A stretch of DNA of 64,000 bases, from assembly GCF_903969135.1 (NCBI RefSeq), contig NZ_LR824569.1, forward strand, positions 2,232,001-2,296,000, given 5' to 3'. Positions 44,087 through 53,403 of the stretch are shown here, piece by piece. Position numbers and translations under genes: made by a program. The DNA comes from Chryseobacterium sp. JV274. GTDB taxonomy: Bacteria; Bacteroidota; Bacteroidia; Flavobacteriales; Weeksellaceae. The notes under the pieces are model-generated. The model was not told the origin of the DNA. It made no database searches and saw nothing but the letters and a program-made list of their open reading frames with translations. The first letter of the stretch is position 1, and the number at the start of each line of letters is the position of its first letter.

Positions 44087-47044
44087 CTAGAATTTTAAAG
44101 TTAAATCTATTCCAATATCACGAGTAGTAGGTAACACTCCGATAGAATTACCTTTAGCCCCTAAACCATTCCCTGTACCCGCTTCCGGATCTGCATACGG
44201 TAAGTTTTTGTGGATAATCCAAAGGTTTCTACCTACAATTGAAATTTTTGCATCACGAATAGAAGTATTGGCAAGAATTGATTTAGGAAGACTATATCCT
44301 ATACTTGCCTCTCTCAATTTTACGTAAGATGCATCATACACAAATCTTTTATTCGGCATTCTTCTATATCCGTCAACGTTACCAAAAGATCCAGGATTGA
44401 TCGCAGGTGTTGTATTTACATTTCCATTTGGATTAACTCCCGGATGCACAAATCCTCCTTCTCTGTAGTCAGCAGTTTCTGCGTAAAGACCAGTTGCCAA
44501 TCCGTAATACATATCGGTAGAGAATACGTCCCCGCCTTTTTTCACATCAATAAGGAAACTTACGGTAAAATCTTTATAACGGAAGCTGTTTCTGATACCT
44601 CCTACCCAATCTGGAGTGATATTACCAATAACCTGATTATTATTTCTTAAATAACGACCTGTTGCAGGGTCTATTACTCTATCCCCATTAGCATTGTATA
44701 CATAATCTGATCCTACTAAAGCTCCAAAAGATTCTCCAACTCGTGCGTTAAGGGAGACTCCTCCCTGATAACTTGCCATTAAGTAATTCTGAGAATCACC
44801 ATTTAATGCAATAACTTTATTTTCGTTTTTAGACCAGTTCACGTTAACATCCCATGTAAAATTATCTGTTTTAAATGGAGTACCGTTTAACTGTACTTCA
44901 ACACCTTTATTATCAATCTGTCCTGCGTTTACAAGGAATGTTCTATATCCTGTTGCAGAAGAAACCGGTAAGTTGATGATCTGGTCAAATGTTCTTGTTT
45001 TATAGATTGCAACATCAAAACCTAATCTGTTTTTGAAAAACTGAGCCTCCATACCGAATTCAGTTTCCTTAGATCTCTGAGGTTTTAAGTTTGGATTGGC
45101 AAGGAAGTAAGGCTGATCGAATAATCCTTCTCCTCTTGCTTTGAAGGTATTTACTAATCTGAAATTATTGGTAGAAGAACCTACTTCAGCGTAGTTTGCT
45201 CTCAATTTCCAGAAGCTTAACCAAGGTTGTTTTACAAATTCTGATAGAATAACAGCACCGGTAACGGAAGGATATCCATAGCTGTTATTTCCTTTTGGCA
45301 AGTTGGAAGACTGGTCTACACGATAAGTACCATCTACAAATAAGAAGTTTTTATATCCAAAAGATGCTGTAGCATATAAACTCGAAGTAACCCATTTTGC
45401 ATAGTTTTCATCAGGAGGAAGGATTGTTCTTATTGAGTTTGATATCGCAAACAGACCTGGCTTAGACAAACCTCCTTCTGTGCTCATAAAAATATTGTCA
45501 ACAAGATTTCTTCTAACGTTCCCCCCTGCAATTCCACTAACACTTAGGTCTGAAGTAATATCAAATTTATAGTTAGCAAATAAATCAAAGTTGATCTCAG
45601 TGTTTTTCACATTGGTTCTTGCATATCCCGAACTTACATTAAGCCCAGATGCACCAAACGCCTGAGGCAATGATCCATTCATTAATCTTTCTTCTACAAC
45701 CATCTGTAAATCATCATAAGATAATTTCCCTGTAATTCCGAAGTTCTTAGAAACATCGTATTTCAACTGAGCATAACTGAATATTCTGGTTCTGTCATCA
45801 GACTGATAATTCTGATATCTCTGGAAATAGGGGTTATTCCAATACTGAGGAGTTCCATCTGCAGCGCTAGATCTGTTCCACGAAAAGTTACTGTTTCCGT
45901 TGTTAGCATAAGCATCTCTTAATGCCAACACATCTACGTTGGTCTGCCACCACTGTCTGAAACCAGAAACAATATTATCTGAATAGCCCGTTTCATTACG
46001 CCCTCTCGTATCTTGTAAAGTTAAAGTGGTAAAGACAGAAGCATGGAGCTTATCTGTGAAATCATGGTTAAATTTCGCTGAAATTGTATTTTTTCTCAGC
46101 TCTGAATTAGGCATCAAACCATTGGAAAGCATATTGGAATATGATAAGGAAAGGTTTGAAGTTTTATTTCCTTTTTCAATGGTAATTGTATTAATATAAG
46201 TGACTGGTGTTTCAAAGAATTTAATGGGTCCGTTTTTCGCGGCAACCCAAGGTGTAGCTTTTCCATAGTTTGGAGAAGAGGGATCAAATGAATCCCATTG
46301 GTAAACCAATTGGTTAGGATTAAATGCCGGTCCATAAGAGGCATCATCTACAAAGTTGGCATAATTGTAACCTCCAGGTCCAGGATCTTCGTTCCATGCT
46401 TGTCCTCCATATCCTGCTCCATATTTGGTTTGGTAAGTAGGGAAAGTAGATTTATCAATAAATCCGGCTGTAATTCCTGAGTTTAGAGTAACACCCCAAC
46501 TTCCGTCGTTATTACCCCTTCCACTTTTAGTTACAATCAGGATTACCCCATCGCTTCCTCTTTCGCCGTACAAAGCAGATGCAGCAGCACCCTTCAGTAC
46601 GTTTACAGATTCAATATCTTCCTGGTTGATGTCTGAAAGAAAGTTACCATAATCAAATGTAGACCCGGTTACGGTATTATTATTAACTGGTGAACCATCA
46701 ATTACAATAAGTGGAGATCCTCCTGATAAGGATTTATATCCTCTGATCAAAAGGTTAGCAGATCCGCCAAAGTTGTTGTTTGTATTTACCTGTAATCCGG
46801 CCACTTTTCCTGAAAGAAGAGATGCTACGTTACCAGTATTGGTCGTTCCACCGGTTAATTCCGCAGCTTTTACTTCTTCAGAAGCATAACCAAGAGATTT
46901 TTTCTCTCTTTTAATCCCGAGTGCGGTAACAACCACCCCCTCAATTTCTTTTGTTTTAATAGTATCATTCTTTTGCTGGGCGTTAGCAACAGCTATGGAA
47001 GATGACAGTACTAAAACAAGAAGACTTGCTGTTAGTTTCTTCAT
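44087..47044 (-). CDS. SusC/RagA-type TonB-dependent transporter, pair 1
   Basis: Outer-membrane barrel driven by TonB that imports the substrate bound by SusD. The 985 residues have a signal peptide (MKKLTASLLVLVLSSSIAVANAQ), a plug domain (EIEGVVVTALGIKREKK to SVNVLKGAAASALYGERGSDGVILIVTKSGRG) and a 22-strand barrel ending in DIGIDLTLKF. The N-terminal carboxypeptidase-like domain of many SusC proteins is missing; the plug follows the signal directly. The promoter at 47069-47099 is near-identical to that of pair 2. No sigma/anti-sigma pair or enzyme lies nearby. Confidence 0.92.
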   Translation of the reverse strand: MKKLTASLLVLVLSSSIAVANAQQKNDTIKTKEIEGVVVTALGIKREKKSLGYASEEVKAAELTGGTTNTGNVASLLSGKVAGLQVNTNNNFGGSANLLIRGYKSLSGGSPLIVIDGSPVNNNTVTGSTFDYGNFLSDINQEDIESVNVLKGAAASALYGERGSDGVILIVTKSGRGNNDGSWGVTLNSGITAGFIDKSTFPTYQTKYGAGYGGQAWNEDPGPGGYNYANFVDDASYGPAFNPNQLVYQWDSFDPSSPNYGKATPWVAAKNGPIKFFETPVTYINTITIEKGNKTSNLSLSYSNMLSNGLMPNSELRKNTISAKFNHDFTDKLHASVFTTLTLQDTRGRNETGYSDNIVSGFRQWWQTNVDVLALRDAYANNGNSNFSWNRSSAADGTPQYWNNPYFQRYQNYQSDDRTRIFSYAQLKYDVSKNFGITGKLSYDDLQMVVEERLMNGSLPQAFGASGLNVSSGYARTNVKNTEINFDLFANYKFDITSDLSVSGIAGGNVRRNLVDNIFMSTEGGLSKPGLFAISNSIRTILPPDENYAKWVTSSLYATASFGYKNFLFVDGTYRVDQSSNLPKGNNSYGYPSVTGAVILSEFVKQPWLSFWKLRANYAEVGSSTNNFRLVNTFKARGEGLFDQPYFLANPNLKPQRSKETEFGMEAQFFKNRLGFDVAIYKTRTFDQIINLPVSSATGYRTFLVNAGQIDNKGVEVQLNGTPFKTDNFTWDVNVNWSKNENKVIALNGDSQNYLMASYQGGVSLNARVGESFGALVGSDYVYNANGDRVIDPATGRYLRNNNQVIGNITPDWVGGIRNSFRYKDFTVSFLIDVKKGGDVFSTDMYYGLATGLYAETADYREGGFVHPGVNPNGNVNTTPAINPGSFGNVDGYRRMPNKRFVYDASYVKLREASIGYSLPKSILANTSIRDAKISIVGRNLWIIHKNLPYADPEAGTGNGLGAKGNSIGVLPTTRDIGIDLTLKF

Positions 47045-47068
47045 ATCAAATTAATTTTTGTGACATTA

Positions 47069-47099
47069 CAAATTTGTAAAACTTTCTTAATACCACAAA
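47069..47099 (-). promoter_or_regulatory. Promoter of SusC/SusD pair 1
   Basis: On the minus strand TTTG (47096-47099), a 19-base spacer and CAAATTTG (47069-47076, one mismatch to TAnnTTTG). The spacer contains TTAAGAAAGTTTTA, identical to that of pair 2. Confidence 0.72.
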
Positions 47100-47400
47100 G
47101 CAAAATTTAAAAAAATTACAATCTATTCAATATTTTAGAAAAAAAATAGAAAATAAAGTATTAAAATTAGTTAAAAACAAAATATTTAACAAAAACAAAT
47201 TACTTAATTGTTAATTTCATTTAAGAAATAATAACAATCATTTAAATTGATAATATCTATATTAAATCACAAACAAAATCGATTAAACAATTTGAATGTC
47301 AACAACTTGAAAACCGCAAAAACATAAAAAGCACAAATATCCAGCACAGATATTATGCTAGACATATTTTTAAATTTAAAGAAACATTACATCTTAAAAC

Positions 47401-47423
47401 AAAAAAAACCGCCCGAAGGCGGT
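47401..47423 (-). terminator. Terminator of SusC/SusD pair 2
   Basis: ACCGCC (47408-47413), loop CGAA, GGCGGT (47418-47423), and an 8-A run (47401-47408) that is the U tract on the minus strand. It has the same stem and TTCG loop as the terminator at 42073. The gap 47045-47451 otherwise holds only AT-rich DNA. Confidence 0.85.
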
Positions 47424-47451
47424 AAAATATATTAAAATTGTATTATAAGAA

Positions 47452-49104
47452 TTAGTTTCTAGCCCAGAATGGGGTAAACTTATTTTTAGCAAAAACATCA
47501 TCAGCCGCCATGTTTGGAACATTGTTGACGTTAGATTGATATTCGGAGTTTGGATACAACAATCTGTTAGGCTTAACAGCTTTAAGTGAGATTGTAGGTA
47601 ACGGAGTTTCCGGATAAGACGTTCTTGTATAATCGAAATAAGACTGTTCAGGATTGATTCCTGTTAAAGCAATCCATTTTTGAGTCATGATTGCCTCCAT
47701 CTTATTAGTATCAGTACCAGCCCAACCTAATTTTGGCACAGCATTTACACTTGTAATATAAGCTGCAGCACCAGATGCACCTAGATAAGTATAAGATGCA
47801 GTGATACCAGCCTGGAAGTGAGATTGAGCACCAGAGAACTGTGAAGGATAACGTAAAGCAGCTTCAGCTAATAAAAATTCTGTTTCAGCTTTTGTCATTA
47901 GAACACCAGCTTTTGAAGAACCTTTCTGAATTAATTCAGCTTTTCTTCCAGCAGGATCTGTAGCAATGATTGTTTGAGATCCCGCAATTAAACCATCACC
48001 AGCTCTAGAAACCGATCTAAGTGACGGAGCACCTGGCTGTCCAGGAGTGGCACCTTGTCTTACTCCTTCAACGTTGCTGGTAGAGATTCCTGCATTATCT
48101 TTGGTTGCAACCAATGTAAAGATTCTACCTCTTCTTCCGTCAACAATTCCGTTAAACTTCTGATATACGCTTCTAGTATCGGGAGCTGTAGCCTGCCCTT
48201 CTAAATGCACAGCATTACCATTTAAAGCAATAGAGATATGTTCAGAAGGTACTACTAATGTCCAGTTTTGAGGCTGAGCTCCTGAACTGTTATAAACATT
48301 ATAGTTCATCCATGGGTTTTGCTGAGCATCAGAACCTGAAGAATATCCAGGATTCACGGTAACATCAGCAGCACTAAATGTAGCCCCCTGCAAAGTTGCT
48401 AATTTTTGGTCCCTATAAGTCGCTAAATCTCCTGTAACATTAGACATTCTGATAAGATATCTTAGCTTCAAAGTATTTGCGAAAGCTTTCCAGCTGCTCA
48501 TTGAGCCTTTAAAAACAACATCAGAGGTACCAGGGTTAGATCCTTGATTTGAATCAATCATTTGGATGGCACTTTCTATATCCGCAATGGAAGCTTTATA
48601 AATATCTTCTCCTTTATCATATTTAGGAGTCAGATTTAATTCCCTTTTGAACGCTTCAGAATATGGCATATCTCCCCATAAATCTGTTAATGTCTGAACA
48701 TAATAAGCTTTCATGATCTTAGACATTGCTTTATATTGAGTATACTCTCCTGTTGGATCAGTATAATCTATAACAAACTGGAAGTTAGATACGTTTCTGA
48801 ATAACTGATCCCAAATATCAGCATAGAATGCACTCGTTATATTTGGAGAATACTCATCTACAAAAGGTGTTCCGTAAGAATAAGAATTTCCCGCAACACT
48901 ATTCATCATTATTCCTGCGAAAAGATTCAATCTTCTTGCCTGCACATAATAACTGTTTGTAACAGCCCCCGGAAAAACAAAGTTAGGTGCTAGGTTATTT
49001 GCAGCAATTTTATCCGGATTTTCATTAATATCAAGATAATCACTACATGAAACAGATCCAAGTAATAAACTTGACAATGCAATTATATATAATTTATTTT
49101 TCAT
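47452..49104 (-). CDS. SusD/RagB-type outer-membrane lipoprotein, pair 2
   Basis: The 550 residues have a lipobox GSVSC (Cys20) followed by SDYLDINENPDKIA, the usual SusD start. The helical repeats include MKAYYVQTLTDLWGDMPYSEAFKREL and NTLKLRYLIRMSNVTGDLATYRDQK, and the C-terminus has EAIMTQKWIALTGINPEQSYFDYTRTSYPET. It is the SusD-like_2 type, like pair 1 but only distantly similar, so the substrates may differ. The upstream SusC gene ends 8 bases before its start. The substrate is unknown. Confidence 0.9.
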   Translation of the reverse strand: MKNKLYIIALSSLLLGSVSCSDYLDINENPDKIAANNLAPNFVFPGAVTNSYYVQARRLNLFAGIMMNSVAGNSYSYGTPFVDEYSPNITSAFYADIWDQLFRNVSNFQFVIDYTDPTGEYTQYKAMSKIMKAYYVQTLTDLWGDMPYSEAFKRELNLTPKYDKGEDIYKASIADIESAIQMIDSNQGSNPGTSDVVFKGSMSSWKAFANTLKLRYLIRMSNVTGDLATYRDQKLATLQGATFSAADVTVNPGYSSGSDAQQNPWMNYNVYNSSGAQPQNWTLVVPSEHISIALNGNAVHLEGQATAPDTRSVYQKFNGIVDGRRGRIFTLVATKDNAGISTSNVEGVRQGATPGQPGAPSLRSVSRAGDGLIAGSQTIIATDPAGRKAELIQKGSSKAGVLMTKAETEFLLAEAALRYPSQFSGAQSHFQAGITASYTYLGASGAAAYITSVNAVPKLGWAGTDTNKMEAIMTQKWIALTGINPEQSYFDYTRTSYPETPLPTISLKAVKPNRLLYPNSEYQSNVNNVPNMAADDVFAKNKFTPFWARN

Positions 49105-49112
49105 TTTCTTAA

Positions 49113-52100
49113 TTAAAAAGTTGCGTTAATTTTAAAACCAAAAGTTCTTGTTGTAGGATACTGGGTTGTTAATGCAATCCCCGAAGCATTATCATTACTA
49201 CTTGCCGTTTCTGGATCAGCAAAGTTTCTATTATCTTTAGAATAAATAATAATTGGGTTTCTTGCATATAAACTCAAACTAAGGCTATTGACGAAGGTAG
49301 AATTTAAAACAGACTTTGGAACATCATAAGATATTGCAATCTCTCTTACTTTAAATGCTGTTGCATCTACAACAAGATTTTCCCCAACGTTTCTGTAGAT
49401 TGAGCCTGACCAATATGTTGTTGCACCATTATAATCAGCACCATACGCTGGTGTTGAGTTTGGAACATATGAACCATTAACAAGCTGTACTGAGCCTGGT
49501 ACAATATACCCTTGAGTTCTGTCCTGGCTTGCCGTTTCTTCAAGTGCTCCTGTAAATGCTAACAATCTTTTTGAAAACGATACAAACTTACCTCCTTTGC
49601 GGTAATCAGCTACAGCTGATAGGGTAAACGCTTTATATTTAAAAGAAGTATTAAATGTCATCGTGTAATCAGGATTCAAACTTCCTAATACTTTTGTTGA
49701 AGAATCCACTAATGGTACTCCATTGGAGTTTACAATGATGTTACCATTTGGATCTCTTTGATAAGTTGTTCCAACAATTGAATAGAAGTTCTCACCAACT
49801 ACTGCAGCCAAACCAACAGAAGGAGTCGTATAAGTCAAGATAGGTACTCTTTCTGCACCACTGTTTAGTTCTAATAATTTTGTTCTAGACATTGCATAAC
49901 CCGCGTGAAGATTCCAAGTAATGTCTTGTGTTTTAATTGGAGTAATTCCTAAATCAACTTCAAATCCTCTCATTCTAGACTTACCAATATTATCTCTGTA
50001 AGAAGACAAACCAGTAGTGTTTGAAGGAGTAATACTACTAATCAAATCCTGGGTAGTAGACTGATAAACAGACCCCTCTAAAGTAATTCTATCTTTAAAG
50101 AATCCTAAAGCGACATTTAAATCAAAAGTATTTACAAACTCAGGCTTAATATTAGGATTAGTAATCGCAGTAGACAAAATATAAGATGGCATTGATCCGA
50201 AAGGATATCCTGTAGCAATATTACCTACAGGATTGGTATTAAATGCATTAATACCAGTTGAGTTTCCTACTTTTGTAAAACTCGGAGCAATTTTCATATA
50301 GTTTAGTACATCCCCTCCAAAATCAAAAGCTTTAGTCGGAATGAAAGATACCCCAACTGAATAATAACCGTAACCTTTATTATCAGTCAATCTATTATTT
50401 GTTAGCGGGTCCCTGCTATTTTTAGTGTAAAGTGAATTTTTTTCATATCTGAAAGTCCCATTTAAGAATAAATAGTCTTTATATGCTAAATCCATGTTTA
50501 CAAATCCTGCAAATACTCTGCTTCTGGTAGTATAATTATCCATATACCCACCATCTGCTTGAAGGTCGGTATTTCCATATTGAGATGGATTAGATACGTT
50601 ATTATAATTATACCAACCTGGAATAAACAGTCCAGTTCCTCCATTTGTTCTTGCAGTAGAATAACCGTCCTGGATGTTGTTACCAATATTAAATTTCAAA
50701 TTTAGATCTGATGTTAAATCATAATCAAAATTCACCATTAAATCTCCATAATACTTTCTGTCATTATATATTCTGCTGAAGTAATAACCTGTAACATCCG
50801 GAGATCCAAACTGATTTAAGGTATGACTATCCAAGAAAGGAACTCCAGTATTAGCATAACGAATAGTCCCTGTAGAGCCATCATTCCAGTTATCCTGCTT
50901 AGTTGTAGTAAGGTTTAAGTTCCCTGTATAACTAATATTGATATTTTTATTAATCTCATATTGCAACGACAATATCCCGTTTAAATAATCTCTGTTTGTA
51001 TTATATCTTGAATGCTGTGCAATCCAGTACGGGTTTGTAGAATAAGCTGTAAGGTATCCTCCGATTCCAGAATTTCTATAATTTCTGATATCATTGGTAG
51101 ATGGCATTTGTAAAATATTATCATATAAATCAGAATCAGTCTTATTAACTAATCTACCGATATAATTGAACTGACCATCAATTCTTAGTTTTCCAAGCTT
51201 TTTCCCTCCTTTGAATAAGAAGTTATTTTGTCTCATTTTATCTCCGTCTACAACAAACGTGTTATCAAGTCTGTTGATCGACATGAATGCATAGCCATCA
51301 GAACCACCTGCATTTACACTTACACCATTCTGGAAACTAACACCGTTGGTGAAGAATTTTGAGAAGTGATCTTTTACAGGAGAAAATCTTTCATAAATAA
51401 ATGAGCCGTCAGCTTGTGGCAAACCACTTGGAACCAATGTACCTCCGAATCCCGGATAGTCGTATGCAGGTCCCCAAGACATATTTTCCCATGGCACATA
51501 GTTAGTACCACCGTAATCAACATCACTATAACTGTCATCCTGAACTCCTTTTCCGTATTTTTTCTGTACAAGAGGATATTTAAATCCTTGCGTAACTTCA
51601 ACGGCAGAAGTTAGATTAATTTGAATTTTTTCTGATTTTGTACCTCTTTTAGTTGTAACAATAATCGCTCCGTTAACCCCTTGAGAACCGTACAAAGCAG
51701 CTCCCTGTAATCCTTTAATAACATTCACACTCTGAATGATTTCCGGAGGTAAAGAGTTAAGAACGGTAGCATCTGAAATCACATTATCAATAACAACTAA
51801 AGCCTGGTTGTTACCCGTAATTGATTTTGATCCTCTCAAAATAATTTTAAAAGTTGGATCAACAGAACTGTTTGTGTTGGTAATTTGTAGTCCAGACACT
51901 TTTCCTGTTAATGCCTGAACAGCTCCTGGAGCAGCAGCCTGATTTAGTTCTTTAGTGTTTACTATCTGCTGCGCATTTGTAACAGCGTCGGCTTTTTTCT
52001 TAATACCCAAGGCACCAGTAACAACTATTTCCTCAATATTTTTGGTTTTTAGAGTATCCTTCGTGTTTTGGGCGGACATCATCACAAATGAGGATGATAG

Positions 52101-52136
52101 CACAACCGCAAATACACTCGCAGTTAATTTCTTCAT
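49113..52136 (-). CDS. SusC/RagA-type TonB-dependent transporter, pair 2
   Basis: The 1007 residues have a signal peptide that begins like that of pair 1 (MKKLTASVFAVVLSSSFVMMSAQ), then the plug (NIEEIVVTGALGIKKKADAVTNAQQ to SVNVIKGLQGAALYGSQGVNGAIIVTTKRG), then the barrel ending FGFKINATF. Here too the carboxypeptidase-like domain is absent. The shared signal start and promoter suggest that pairs 1 and 2 arose by duplication and then diverged. Likely part of one nutrient-uptake locus, but the nutrient cannot be read from the sequence. Confidence 0.92.
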   Translation of the reverse strand: MKKLTASVFAVVLSSSFVMMSAQNTKDTLKTKNIEEIVVTGALGIKKKADAVTNAQQIVNTKELNQAAAPGAVQALTGKVSGLQITNTNSSVDPTFKIILRGSKSITGNNQALVVIDNVISDATVLNSLPPEIIQSVNVIKGLQGAALYGSQGVNGAIIVTTKRGTKSEKIQINLTSAVEVTQGFKYPLVQKKYGKGVQDDSYSDVDYGGTNYVPWENMSWGPAYDYPGFGGTLVPSGLPQADGSFIYERFSPVKDHFSKFFTNGVSFQNGVSVNAGGSDGYAFMSINRLDNTFVVDGDKMRQNNFLFKGGKKLGKLRIDGQFNYIGRLVNKTDSDLYDNILQMPSTNDIRNYRNSGIGGYLTAYSTNPYWIAQHSRYNTNRDYLNGILSLQYEINKNINISYTGNLNLTTTKQDNWNDGSTGTIRYANTGVPFLDSHTLNQFGSPDVTGYYFSRIYNDRKYYGDLMVNFDYDLTSDLNLKFNIGNNIQDGYSTARTNGGTGLFIPGWYNYNNVSNPSQYGNTDLQADGGYMDNYTTRSRVFAGFVNMDLAYKDYLFLNGTFRYEKNSLYTKNSRDPLTNNRLTDNKGYGYYSVGVSFIPTKAFDFGGDVLNYMKIAPSFTKVGNSTGINAFNTNPVGNIATGYPFGSMPSYILSTAITNPNIKPEFVNTFDLNVALGFFKDRITLEGSVYQSTTQDLISSITPSNTTGLSSYRDNIGKSRMRGFEVDLGITPIKTQDITWNLHAGYAMSRTKLLELNSGAERVPILTYTTPSVGLAAVVGENFYSIVGTTYQRDPNGNIIVNSNGVPLVDSSTKVLGSLNPDYTMTFNTSFKYKAFTLSAVADYRKGGKFVSFSKRLLAFTGALEETASQDRTQGYIVPGSVQLVNGSYVPNSTPAYGADYNGATTYWSGSIYRNVGENLVVDATAFKVREIAISYDVPKSVLNSTFVNSLSLSLYARNPIIIYSKDNRNFADPETASSNDNASGIALTTQYPTTRTFGFKINATF

Positions 52137-52164
52137 ATCAAATTCAATTATTTTTTACAGGCTA

Positions 52165-52195
52165 CAAATTTGTAAAACTTTCTTAAAAACACAAA
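52165..52195 (-). promoter_or_regulatory. Promoter of SusC/SusD pair 2
   Basis: On the minus strand TTTG (52192-52195), a 19-base spacer and CAAATTTG (52165-52172). The right part of the spacer is TTAAGAAAGTTTTA, identical to pair 1. Confidence 0.72.
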
Positions 52196-52662
52196 GCATT
52201 TTCTTAAAAAAATATAAAAATTTCAATTATTATCAAAAAATATCGAAAATAAAATATTAATATTTATTAAAAATAAAAATTTTAACAAATACTAAAGAAT
52301 AATCAGACTACATTATTCAAAAAAATACAATAAAAAATTAAATTGATGATTTTTACATAAAATAAACAAAACAACCATACAAAAAATCAAATCAAACAAA
52401 TAATCATGAGATAAATTCAAAAAATAAACAATAACAATAAAGTATCATCAAATCATACATATTTTACTTTTCGTTAAAAAAATATAAAAAAACATCAAGA
52501 ATCAAAAATAATAGTATAATTATCAAAAAAATAACCCTTTTTAACAAAAAACATCAATATCAGATATTTAAAAATCATCCATAAAAAAATGCCCTTATCA
52601 TATCATTATACATTAGCAAAAATCATCCAGTCAAATAATAGATTAAATTATATTTGTTTTTT

Positions 52663-52670
52663 TAATTTTG
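52663..52670 (+). promoter_or_regulatory. Putative -7 promoter box of rnhB
   Basis: TAATTTTG fits TAnnTTTG and ends 20 bases before the ATG. A second box, TATATTTG, lies at 52649-52656. No clear -33 element. Confidence 0.4.
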
Positions 52671-52690
52671 CATCTGTCATTTAGATAAAT

Positions 52691-53275
52691 ATGGAGCTAA
52701 TAAAAAACTGGTCGAACCTTTATATCGAGGCTGGATGTGATGAAGTGGGAAGAGGATGCTTAAGCGGCCCGGTAGTGGCAGCGGCGGTAATACTGGATGA
52801 TGATTTCAAACAAAACCTGGTGAATGATTCAAAAAAATTAACGTTCAAAACCCGAATGGACCTTGATAGTTATATTAAAGACAATGTGAAAGATTACGCC
52901 ATATCAGAACTTCCTCCTTCGTTTATTGATGAACATAATATTCTTAATGCAAGCATTCACGCCATGCATCGGGCATTGGATAAACTTACCGTAATTCCAG
53001 AGCTTATTCTGGTAGATGGAAACAAATTCCATCCTTATAATTACATTCCACATCAGTGTATTATTAAAGGCGACTCTAAGGTTTTATCTATTGCAGCAGC
53101 ATCAATTCTTGCTAAAAACTATAGGGATAAATTAATGATCCAGCTCCATGAAGAACATCCTCAATATGGTTGGGATACTAATTTTGGCTATGCTACAAAA
53201 AAGCATCAGGAAGCTCTTATAAAGTATGGCCCGACATCTCATCACAGACAATCTTTCAGACTGAAATATGATTGA
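52691..53275 (+). CDS. rnhB: Ribonuclease HII
   Basis: Removes RNA from RNA-DNA hybrids and single ribonucleotides from DNA. The 194 residues have the catalytic CDEVGRGCLSGPVVAAAVIL (Asp17, Glu18), the LILVDGN strand with the third acidic residue, KGDSKVLSIAAASILAKNYRD and the YGWDTNFGYATKKHQEALIKYGPTSHHRQSF region. The length is typical. It is a single-gene unit, ending in a bidirectional terminator shared with yidC. Confidence 0.95.
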   Translation: MELIKNWSNLYIEAGCDEVGRGCLSGPVVAAAVILDDDFKQNLVNDSKKLTFKTRMDLDSYIKDNVKDYAISELPPSFIDEHNILNASIHAMHRALDKLTVIPELILVDGNKFHPYNYIPHQCIIKGDSKVLSIAAASILAKNYRDKLMIQLHEEHPQYGWDTNFGYATKKHQEALIKYGPTSHHRQSFRLKYD

Positions 53276-53349
53276 AATAACTCATTCTCAATTATTAAAT
53301 TCTCATGCCAAGATCAAAAATTTGAAATCATTCTAAATAAAATTCAAAT

Positions 53350-53388
53350 AAAAAAAGAGAAGCAATGTCTAATTGCTTCTCTTTTTTT
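53350..53388. terminator. Terminator between convergent rnhB and yidC
   Basis: A perfect 17-bp stem (53350-53366 with 53372-53388, core GAGAAGCAAT/ATTGCTTCTC) with a 5-base loop and A and T runs on the two sides, so it acts in both directions. Confidence 0.92.
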
Positions 53389-53403
53389 ATTATAATTAAA
53401 GAA

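Larger units (their letters stand above)
52137..52690. other. AT-rich gap between SusC pair 2 and rnhB
   Basis: The 554 bases between divergent genes are extremely AT-rich (long runs of A with few G or C, about 52200-52640). The promoter of SusC pair 2 lies at its left end and that of rnhB at the right. No ORF, RNA fold or repeat was recognised between. Confidence 0.5.

Noticed and set aside
51955..52260. Plus-strand ORF across the SusC start
   Set aside because: It covers the promoter and signal-peptide region of SusC on the other strand and has no family match.
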